This document shows positions 1 through 5,118 of a stretch of 5,118 nt of DNA, in pieces. Every line of letters starts with the position of its first letter. The first letter of the stretch is position 1. Below the pieces are notes generated by a model. The model searched no databases. It had not been told where the DNA came from and saw only the letters and a list, made by a program, of their open reading frames with translations. Both the position numbers and the translations under genes were made by a program. Source of the stretch: Bacilli bacterium (GTDB lineage Bacteria; Bacillota_I; Bacilli_A; RFN20; CAG-826); the NCBI GenBank assembly GCA_017531065.1, contig JAFXLR010000130.1:1-5118 (forward strand), written 5' to 3'.

Positions 1-745
1 CGTTACGCTCGTCTCTCATGTCGATATCGACTTTGATGCCGAGTTCTTTGACGAGGGCTTTGCCTTCGGCAGTGATGTTTTTGGCGTTGGCAGCGCTGGT
101 CTTGTTGAATTCACCGCAGCGGTAGTAAAGACCCTGCTTGATGTAGCCGCCTTCGACTAAGGAAGTTTTCCAACCGCCGATATCACGGAAGTTGACGACG
201 CCGCCAACCTCAATGTTTCTTGGGGCGATGAGGGCGGAAGCTTTGGTCTTGACGGTAGCAGTGGCTAAGCCTTCGGTGCTGGAAGCGACTCTGTAGTAGT
301 AGTTGACGCCAATCTCAGCGCTCTTGTAGGCGTAGCTCTTCTCGGTGGAAGTGACGATCTTGGAGCCTTCGAAGTTGGCGTTTTTGGAGATTTCGATGTA
401 GTAGGTGTCAGCGTCTTCGGCATCTTCGAAATCAAGGATCAATCCTCTTGGGGAGGAAAGGTTGCCTGGGTTCTGTCCGCTGGCGTTGGTCTTTGGAACG
501 TATGTCTTGATAGAAGTCCATTCGTCGCAAAGATACTTGTACTGAAGCTCAGAGTGGATGTCACCTTCTGGCTGGGCTTCTGGATCTAAGGAATCAGGAG
601 CGGTGATGGAAGAAAGGGCAATGGAAGAAGTGCTTTCTTCGGTGCTGGTTTCTCCGCCTTCGACGCTAGATTTGGCAACTGGCGATACGCATGAGCCAAG
701 GACTAAGGACGAAAGTAAGGAGAGGAAAAGTAATTGTTTTTTCAT
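1..745 (-). CDS. Lipoprotein with fibronectin-III-like region and tyrosine-phosphatase-like domain (partial, 3' end outside window)
   Basis: The ATG at 745-743 opens a frame with no stop before the left edge, giving 248 codons. It follows an AAAGAGG ribosome binding site (751-757) at 5 bases spacing. Residues 1-19 are a lipoprotein signal peptide: MKK, a Leu/Ser-rich hydrophobic core and a lipobox LGSC with the lipidated Cys at 19, so the mature protein should sit on the outer face of the membrane. Residues 20-60 are a Ser/Thr/Glu-rich linker. Residues of about 98-165 (YYIEIS, then YYYRVAS) look like a fibronectin type III fold. From about 180 the protein reads NFRDIGG (185-191), GLYYRCGEFN (205-214) and IDMRDER (241-247), the typical start of the Y_phosphatase3 family (IphP/LipA-like tyrosine or lipid phosphatases). 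The catalytic Cys-x5-Arg loop would lie beyond the window, so activity cannot be confirmed. It has its own promoter and is not obviously in an operon with thrS. The domain call is recognition from memory, not a search. Confidence 0.8.
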   Translation of the reverse strand, partial: MKKQLLFLSLLSSLVLGSCVSPVAKSSVEGGETSTEESTSSIALSSITAPDSLDPEAQPEGDIHSELQYKYLCDEWTSIKTYVPKTNASGQNPGNLSSPRGLILDFEDAEDADTYYIEISKNANFEGSKIVTSTEKSYAYKSAEIGVNYYYRVASSTEGLATATVKTKASALIAPRNIEVGGVVNFRDIGGWKTSLVEGGYIKQGLYYRCGEFNKTSAANAKNITAEGKALVKELGIKVDIDMRDERN

Positions 746-773
746 AAATACCTCTTTACTGAAATACTAGTAC

Positions 774-802
774 ATTAAAAATCATTCTCCCCTCTATGTC
801 CA
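774..802 (-). promoter_or_regulatory. SigA-type promoter of the phosphatase-like lipoprotein gene
   Basis: Reading the minus strand, TGGACA (802-797) matches the -35 consensus at 5 of 6 bases. After a 17-base spacer comes TTTAAT (779-774), which matches the -10 consensus at 5 of 6. Transcription would start near 767, giving a leader of about 20 bases that carries the AAAGAGG ribosome binding site. Both the spacing and the position fit the lipoprotein start at 745. Confidence 0.6.
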
Positions 803-835
803 CCCAAAATTGACTTCATGGCTTTTTTCTTAGGA

Positions 836-862
836 AAAAGGCCTTTTCTTTTTGTAAAGGGC
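836..862. terminator. Possible second hairpin downstream of thrS (weak)
   Basis: GCCTTTT (841-847) can pair with AAAGGGC (856-862) on the plus strand, with one G-U pair and an 8-base loop. AAAAGGCCTTTT around 836-847 is also self-complementary. On the minus strand the hairpin has one mismatch and is followed by CTTTTTCC, so it could be a backup terminator for thrS. It is weaker than the hairpin at 906-934. Confidence 0.25.
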
Positions 863-875
863 TTTCTTGATTTGG

Positions 876-889
876 TGAAAGCGCTACCG
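876..889. promoter_or_regulatory. Candidate CcpA (cre-like) operator
   Basis: The plus strand reads TGAAAGCGCTACCG. The left half, TGAAAGCG, is identical to the ideal cre half-site; the right half departs from it at two or three positions. It lies about 75 bases upstream of the lipoprotein -35 element, where cre sites sometimes activate. One half-site is weak evidence, and no ccpA gene is in the window. Confidence 0.2.
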
Positions 890-905
890 AAAGAGAGGGG
901 ATAAG

Positions 906-934
906 AAAAAAGGAACCCCGGTTTTTTGGGTTCC
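906..934 (-). terminator. Intrinsic terminator of thrS
   Basis: On the minus strand, 19 bases after the thrS stop codon, GGAACCC (934-928) pairs perfectly with GGGTTCC (918-912) across a 9-base loop. A run of six T (911-906) follows at once. This is a textbook Rho-independent terminator and separates thrS from the lipoprotein gene. Confidence 0.85.
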
Positions 935-952
935 CTTAGTTCATATACCTAA

Positions 953-2854
953 TTAATATTTGGCGTATGTCTCGATGGAGTGGTGGACCATCTTCTTGAA
1001 TTCCTCAAAGGAGACGGTGATTTGCTTCTCTTGACCATAGACACGGTAGGTAACTTCGTTATTAGCCATCTCTTTGTCACCAAGGACAAGGGTGAATGGA
1101 ATCTTCTTAACGATCGATTGCCTCATTCTGTAGCCAAGTTTCTCGTTGTCGCCGCTGATCTCGCATCTGATGCCTTCAGAGGACATGATGTTATAAAGCT
1201 TCTTCGCGTATTCGCCATGGACCTCGCCATTGACTGGGAGGAGGTTCACTTGAACTGGGGCAAGGAAGGTTGGGAAGGCACCGCCAAAGTTTTCGGTGAT
1301 GATGCCGATGAATCTCTCGATTGAACCGAAGACGACGCGGTGGAGCATGACAGGCATGACCTTATCGCCGTTTTGGTCGATGTAGTAGCAGTTGAATCTC
1401 TCTGGGAGGTTGACGTCAAGCTGGATGGTTCCGCATTGCCAGGTTCTGCCCATGCAGTCCTTGAGTTTGAAGTCGAGTTTTGGACCATAGAAGGCACCGT
1501 CTTTTGGATTGATTGAGTATTCGTGGCCGCTAGATTCGCAAGCAGCGGCAAGGGCGGCTTCGCTCTTCTTCCAGAATTCTTCGCTGCCGATATGGTCATC
1601 TGGCATTGTCGAAAGAACGATCTTGTAGGAAAGTCCGAAGACGCTATAAACCTCATCAAAGAGCTTCATGATGTTTTTGACTTCGCTCTCGATCTGGTCT
1701 TGTCTGACGAAGATGTGGCTATCGTCTTGGGTGAAGGCGCGGACTCTGAATAAGCCATTGAGGGCGCCGCTAGCTTCGTGACGGTGGACGTGGCCAGTCT
1801 CCGCTAAGCGGAGAGGAAGATCTTTGTAGGAGTGGATCTCGCTATTGTAGACGAGCATGGCACCAGGGCAGTTCATTGGCTTGATGGCGAAATCCTTCTC
1901 GTCGATTTTGGTGGTGTACATGTTCTCTTTGTAGTGAGCCCAGTGTCCGCTCTTTTCCCAAAGCTCTCTTGAAAGCATGGTTGGGGTTTCGATGAACTTA
2001 TATCCATATTTGATATGGAGCTTCTTCCAGTAATCCATAAGGGCATTCTTAAGGGTCATGCCGTTTGGTAAGAAGAACGGGAATCCTGGACCATAATCGG
2101 TGATCATGAATAAACCAAGCTCACGGCCGAGTTTGCGGTGGTCGTTGGCCTTTCTCTTCTCTAAGATCTCGAGGTGTTCTTTGAGGTCTTCTTCGCTCCA
2201 CCAGGAGGTGCCATAGATACGGGTGAGCTGTTTGTTGTTGCTGTCGCCTCTCCAGTAAGCGCCGGCGACGCTAAGAAGCTTGAAGTGTTTGATTAAGCCA
2301 GTTGATGGGATGTGTGGGCCCTTGCAGAAATCAAGGAAGTCACCGTTTTGGTAGGTGGTAAGCATCTCATCTTGGTGCTCATCGATGAGCTCTTGCTTGT
2401 ATTCGTTGTTCTTAAAGGCAACACGCGCTTCATCGGCGGTGATGTCTTTACGGATGTATGGGTTATTCTCTTTGGCGCATTTCTTCATCTCGGCCTCGAT
2501 TTTGGCGAAATCCTCTTCCGTGACTTTGGCATCGCCGAAATCGACGTCATAGTAATAGCCTTCTTCGATAGCAGGGCCATAACCGAACTTGCAACCTGGG
2601 TAGAGGTTGGTCAAAGCCTGGGCCATAAGGTGAGAGGTGCTGTGGTTAAGCATCTCGAAAGCCTCTTTGGAACCTTTCTTGATGAATTTGATTTCCTTGC
2701 CTTCTGGCAAAGCCATCCTCATGTCGTAGATCTTCTCATCGACGAGATAGCCGACATCTTCGTTTTTGTTCTCGCTATCGAATTCCTTGGCCAAATCAAA
2801 GCCATTGGCCTCGTCTTTGATCTCGATTTCTTTTCCTTCGTAGATAATCTTCAT
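953..2854 (-). CDS. thrS: Threonine--tRNA ligase (threonyl-tRNA synthetase)
   Basis: This cytoplasmic enzyme charges tRNA-Thr with threonine using ATP and hydrolyses Ser-tRNA-Thr. The product is 633 residues, close to the usual 640. Domains in order: TGS (about 1-60); editing domain with HxxxH (H71, H75) and C177/H181; class II catalytic core (about 240-530); anticodon-binding domain (about 533-625). The predicted zinc ligands C329, H380 and H505 have nearly the same spacing as C334, H385 and H511 of E. coli. Motif 2 is FRVRAFTQDD (369-378); motif 3 is GSIERF (510-515). The NCPG motif is followed by Ala rather than the commoner His, a variation I take as tolerated. I chose the ATG at 2854 because AGAAAGG (2867-2861) lies 6 bases upstream. 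An in-frame GTG at 2923 would add 23 residues but falls inside the T-box sequence. Expression is controlled by that riboswitch; the gene is monocistronic by its terminator. Confidence 0.98.
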   Translation of the reverse strand: MKIIYEGKEIEIKDEANGFDLAKEFDSENKNEDVGYLVDEKIYDMRMALPEGKEIKFIKKGSKEAFEMLNHSTSHLMAQALTNLYPGCKFGYGPAIEEGYYYDVDFGDAKVTEEDFAKIEAEMKKCAKENNPYIRKDITADEARVAFKNNEYKQELIDEHQDEMLTTYQNGDFLDFCKGPHIPSTGLIKHFKLLSVAGAYWRGDSNNKQLTRIYGTSWWSEEDLKEHLEILEKRKANDHRKLGRELGLFMITDYGPGFPFFLPNGMTLKNALMDYWKKLHIKYGYKFIETPTMLSRELWEKSGHWAHYKENMYTTKIDEKDFAIKPMNCPGAMLVYNSEIHSYKDLPLRLAETGHVHRHEASGALNGLFRVRAFTQDDSHIFVRQDQIESEVKNIMKLFDEVYSVFGLSYKIVLSTMPDDHIGSEEFWKKSEAALAAACESSGHEYSINPKDGAFYGPKLDFKLKDCMGRTWQCGTIQLDVNLPERFNCYYIDQNGDKVMPVMLHRVVFGSIERFIGIITENFGGAFPTFLAPVQVNLLPVNGEVHGEYAKKLYNIMSSEGIRCEISGDNEKLGYRMRQSIVKKIPFTLVLGDKEMANNEVTYRVYGQEKQITVSFEEFKKMVHHSIETYAKY

Positions 2855-2872
2855 AAGTGACCTTTCTGGGCG

Positions 2873-2906
2873 AAAAAAATAAAAACGCCCTCTTCTCTTA
2901 AGGACG
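2873..2906 (-). terminator. Regulated terminator of the thrS T-box
   Basis: On the minus strand CGTCCTT (2906-2900) pairs with GAGGGCG (2892-2886), including two G-U pairs, and is followed by TTTTTATTTTTTT (2885-2873). The same CGTCCTT pairs with the AAGG of the T-box in the antiterminator, so the two folds exclude each other. This is the off-state of the riboswitch. Confidence 0.85.
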
Positions 2907-3052
2907 CTTCCGCGCGGTACCACCTTGCTTCACTCTAGTTGAGTGCACTTTCCTACTCTTAACGCGAATAGGCAACGCCTGGCTCATCGTCAGGGGCTCA
3001 GGAGTGGTACTCCATATGCCTATAGGCATTTGAGCGTGTCTCCGTCATCGCT
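2881..3052 (-). promoter_or_regulatory. T-box riboswitch (tRNA-Thr sensing) in the thrS leader
   Basis: The leader senses uncharged tRNA-Thr and lets transcription pass into thrS when charging is low. The T-box AAGGTGGTACCGCG lies at 2926-2913; its UGGU (2922-2919) would pair with the tRNA end ACCA, predicting an A discriminator base. Stem I starts near 3052: AGCGATGA and TGAGC (3000-2996) form a kink-turn-like base, GGAG (3043-3040) pairs with CTCC (3004-3001), and the internal loop shows the specifier ACC, a threonine codon, at 3008-3006 followed by A, as is usual. Above it is the hairpin ATGCC-TATA-GGCAT (3029-3016). A Stem II-like hairpin (CCTG 2994-2991 with CAGG 2981-2978) and a Stem III-like one (CCTATTC 2972-2966 with GAGTAGG 2958-2952) follow. 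Stem I is about 58 bases, much shorter than the roughly 100 of the classical type. The pairings were drawn by hand. Confidence 0.93.
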
Positions 3053-3058
3053 AAAAAC

Positions 3059-3086
3059 ATTCTAGAACCGAGGGACGCATTGTCAA
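3059..3086 (-). promoter_or_regulatory. SigA-type promoter of thrS
   Basis: On the minus strand a perfect -35 TTGACA (3086-3081), a 16-base spacer and a -10 TAGAAT (3064-3059, 5 of 6) place the transcription start near 3052, exactly where the T-box Stem I begins. The agreement between promoter and riboswitch start supports both calls. Confidence 0.8.
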
Positions 3087-3087
3087 G

Positions 3088-3113
3088 AAAAAAGGAGATG
3101 ACTGGCATCTCCT
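3088..3113 (-). terminator. Intrinsic terminator of pfkA
   Basis: On the minus strand, 9 bases after the pfkA stop, AGGAGATG (3113-3106) pairs with CATCTCCT (3100-3093) over a 5-base loop and is followed by a run of six T (3093-3088). The T-run ends one base before the TTGACA of the thrS promoter, so pfkA transcription is closed off just before thrS starts. Confidence 0.88.
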
Positions 3114-3122
3114 CTTACTTTT

Positions 3123-4103
<981 letters not shown>

Positions 4104-4112
4104 TCAAAGACG

Positions 4113-4118
4113 ATTATA
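4113..4118 (-). promoter_or_regulatory. -10 element of the pfkA promoter
   Basis: A perfect TATAAT is read on the minus strand at 4118-4113, in an AT-rich stretch. Transcription would start near 4106, leaving a leader of about 18 bases with the GGAG site. No good -35 hexamer is found 16-18 bases upstream (TAACTA at 4141-4136 is poor), so an activator or the AT-rich upstream DNA may help. Confidence 0.55.
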
Positions 4119-4140
4119 TTACATATATTTCCGGATAGTT

Positions 4141-4174
4141 AGATTTTTTAGGGGGTAAATTTGAAGATTTTTTA
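4141..4174 (+). repeat. Direct repeat of AGATTTTTTA in AT-rich intergenic DNA
   Basis: The 10-mer AGATTTTTTA occurs at 4141-4150 and again at 4165-4174, so the copies start 24 bases apart. They lie in an AT-rich stretch (about 4100-4186) upstream of the pfkA promoter and beside the DnaA boxes. In such AT-rich DNA this may be chance; it could also be a protein-binding or easily melted site. Confidence 0.4.
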
Positions 4175-4210
4175 TCTATATAAAAGGTGGACGCCAAAGG
4201 AAGGAAAAAA

Positions 4211-4219
4211 TGAGGATAA
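4211..4219 (-). promoter_or_regulatory. DnaA box, one mismatch
   Basis: The minus strand reads TTATCCTCA, one base away from the consensus TTATCCACA. It lies 3 bases from the perfect box at 4223-4231 in the same orientation, which makes cooperative DnaA binding plausible. Confidence 0.5.
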
Positions 4220-4222
4220 AAA

Positions 4223-4231
4223 TGTGGATAA
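4223..4231 (-). promoter_or_regulatory. DnaA box, perfect
   Basis: The minus strand reads TTATCCACA, the exact consensus recognised by the replication initiator DnaA. It lies between pfkA and dnaB, about 105 bases upstream of the predicted pfkA transcription start and 150 bases before the dnaB start codon. Confidence 0.7.
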
Positions 4232-4298
4232 CTCAATTTGGCGTGGTTACAAAGTAAGTAATCTCTAGGGAATATGCCTATTTACGGACTTTGGGCAT

Positions 4299-4307
4299 TG
4301 TGGATAA
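4299..4307 (-). promoter_or_regulatory. DnaA box, perfect (second copy)
   Basis: The minus strand again reads TTATCCACA, in the same orientation as the first perfect box and 76 bases from it. It lies within two overlapping small inverted repeats: GGACTT (4286-4291) with AAGTCC (4306-4311), and TTTGGG (4290-4295) with CCCAAA (4310-4315). It is about 80 bases before the dnaB start codon, a position suited to controlling dnaB. Confidence 0.7.
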
Positions 4308-4363
4308 GTCCCAAAAAATTAGATGTTGTCGGAAAAAGTGCCCTTTTTTGACACAAAAGAAAA

Positions 4364-4372
4364 TGATAAGAT
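4364..4372 (+). promoter_or_regulatory. Tentative extended -10 promoter of dnaB
   Basis: TGATAAGAT matches an extended -10 (TGn followed by TAAGAT, 4 of 6). A perfect TTGACA lies at 4348-4353 but only 13 bases upstream, too close for normal spacing. If the -10 is right, the transcript starts within a few bases of the ATG at 4381 and would be almost leaderless. Other promoters further upstream cannot be ruled out. Confidence 0.25.
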
Positions 4373-4380
4373 TTAGCAAC

Positions 4381-5118
4381 ATGAAAGCGACATTATCCCC
4401 AAGCGATATCTTTGAGATACGGAAAACGAGCCTTATCTCCTCTAACGATTACGAGTACGCTCTCGATCTTTATGCGCCGATCATCGGCATCAAGAACGTC
4501 TCCGTCTATTTCGCTTTCATCGCCGAAAAAGGAGGGGAGCAGAAACCTCTCTCCGAGTTCCTTGGCAAATATAGGCTCTCTAGCGGCGAACTTGAGAACG
4601 CCCTCTCATATCTTGAAGCCGTCGGTTTAGTGGCAACATACCACAAAATCCTTGGCAAAAAGCACTTATATCTCTATTCGATCATGGCTCCTAGAACCCC
4701 AGCCCAGTTCTTTAGCAATGAGCTTCTATATGGCACACTCAGAAGCTTCATTAATGAAGACGGTTGCAAAGCCATCGCCAAGAAATACGAGACAAGCACC
4801 ATCGAGGAAGGCTTTGAGAACGTCAGCGAGCGTTTCGTCGACGTCTTCCATCTTAACGTCAGCAACGCCTCCATCATCCAAAGCGGACCAAAGACCGGCG
4901 AAAGGAAATTCGGAAGCCTTCAGCTTGGCTTTGATAACAACGCCTTCATGTCCTCTCTCATTGAGATCAACCCAACCATCAAACCTGCATACATCACCAA
5001 AGAGGAGTCGATGCGTATCGCAAGGATCGCCGCTCTATATTCTTATGAAGAAAGCGCCATGGCCTCCTTCGTCTCCGATTCATATCGCCCAAGGAACGTC
5101 ATCGGCAAACGAATCGAC
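4381..5118 (+). CDS. dnaB: Replication initiation / membrane attachment protein DnaB (Bacillus type), 3' end outside window
   Basis: In Bacillus this protein works with DnaD and DnaI to load the replicative helicase (DnaC there) at the origin and at restarted forks. The frame is open for 246 codons to the right edge. Family features seen: a winged-helix N-terminal domain (about 23-100) with LYAPIIG (30-36) and LENALSYLEAVGLVATY (71-87), then the PRTPAQFFSNELL segment (104-116) that usually follows, and the start of a C-terminal DnaB/DnaD-type helical region (ITKEESMRIARIAALYSYEE, 205-224). The usual family length is around 400-470 residues, so roughly half is present. Unlike the other genes there is no clear ribosome binding site. 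An in-frame ATG at 4363 would add six residues but has no better site. A DnaA-like box (TTATCCCCA, 4393-4401) lies in codons 5-7. dnaI often follows dnaB, so it may lie just beyond the edge. The family call is by recognition, not search. Confidence 0.85.
   Translation, partial: MKATLSPSDIFEIRKTSLISSNDYEYALDLYAPIIGIKNVSVYFAFIAEKGGEQKPLSEFLGKYRLSSGELENALSYLEAVGLVATYHKILGKKHLYLYSIMAPRTPAQFFSNELLYGTLRSFINEDGCKAIAKKYETSTIEEGFENVSERFVDVFHLNVSNASIIQSGPKTGERKFGSLQLGFDNNAFMSSLIEINPTIKPAYITKEESMRIARIAALYSYEESAMASFVSDSYRPRNVIGKRID
4393..4401 (+). promoter_or_regulatory. DnaA-like box inside the start of dnaB, one mismatch
   Basis: The plus strand reads TTATCCCCA, one base from TTATCCACA and opposite in orientation to the three intergenic boxes. 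It overlaps codons 5-7 of dnaB, so the bases also encode Leu-Ser-Pro. Alone it would mean little; with the neighbouring boxes it extends the cluster to about 190 bases. Confidence 0.35.

Larger units (their letters stand above)
4191..4244. repeat. Inverted repeat ACGCCAAA / TTTGGCGT flanking two DnaA boxes
   Basis: ACGCCAAA (4191-4198) is the exact reverse complement of TTTGGCGT (4237-4244). The 38-base interval holds the DnaA-like boxes at 4211-4219 and 4223-4231. The arms are too far apart for a simple operator dimer but could be two sites for one regulator or the stem of a larger structure. Confidence 0.4.

Noticed and set aside
558..770. Plus-strand open frame of 70 codons overlapping the lipoprotein gene start
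   Set aside because: It runs antisense to the lipoprotein signal peptide and its ribosome binding site, and has no features of its own. The minus strand shows a signal peptide, lipobox and promoter.
1246..1659. Minus-strand open frame of 137 codons within thrS in another frame
   Set aside because: It overlaps the conserved catalytic core of thrS in a different frame. Its Ser/Ala/Thr-rich product is typical of a frame-shifted reading.
2312..2860. Plus-strand open frame of 182 codons opposite thrS
   Set aside because: It is antisense to a certain gene, has no recognisable domain, and its hydrophobic composition is what the complement of thrS codons would give. The same applies to the plus-strand frames at 980-1324, 1523-1753 and 2355-2552.
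4286..4320. Intrinsic terminator in the pfkA-dnaB intergenic region
   Set aside because: The TTTGGG/CCCAAA hairpin has a long loop and is followed by A-rich, not T-rich, DNA on the plus strand. The genes on both sides diverge, so no terminator is expected.
4674..4877. Minus-strand open frame of 67 codons opposite dnaB
   Set aside because: It is antisense to a recognised coding frame with family motifs and has no promoter or ribosome binding site. The plus-strand frame at 4412-4630 is likewise dnaB read out of frame.

Overview
The window looks like chromosomal DNA from a low-to-moderate GC Firmicute (Bacillota), probably a Bacilli, Erysipelotrichia or related gut lineage. The support is a T-box riboswitch in front of thrS, a DnaB of the Bacillus DnaB/DnaD initiation family (not the helicase found in proteobacteria), strong AGGAG-like ribosome binding sites, TTGACA/TATAAT promoters and TAA stops. 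Trp is encoded by TGG, so nothing suggests the Mycoplasma code. The exact genus cannot be read from the sequence.

Layout. Positions 1-745 (minus) hold the 5' part of a lipoprotein gene whose product ends, inside the window, in the start of a tyrosine-phosphatase-like domain; the gene runs off the left edge. It has its own promoter at 774-802. Positions 953-2854 (minus) hold a complete thrS (threonyl-tRNA synthetase), closed by an intrinsic terminator at 906-934. Its leader (about 2881-3052) is a T-box riboswitch with an ACC (Thr) specifier and a short Stem I, driven by a promoter at 3059-3086. Positions 3123-4088 (minus) hold a complete pfkA (6-phosphofructokinase); its terminator at 3088-3113 ends one base before the thrS -35 element. 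Positions 4089-4380 are a divergent intergenic region with the pfkA promoter, two perfect DnaA boxes, two near-perfect boxes (one just inside the next gene) and small repeats. From 4381 (plus) runs dnaB, a primosomal initiation gene, open at the right edge after 246 codons.

How the genes work together. These are mostly housekeeping genes with separate transcription units: glycolysis (pfkA), tRNA charging controlled by uncharged tRNA-Thr (thrS), and replication initiation (dnaB). The most interesting parts are regulatory: the DnaA-box cluster between pfkA and dnaB, which suggests the replication initiator controls dnaB and perhaps pfkA, and the compact T-box. The surface phosphatase-like lipoprotein is the one gene whose physiological role is open. 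I see no mobile element, CRISPR array, rRNA or tRNA gene, and no clear new multi-gene system.
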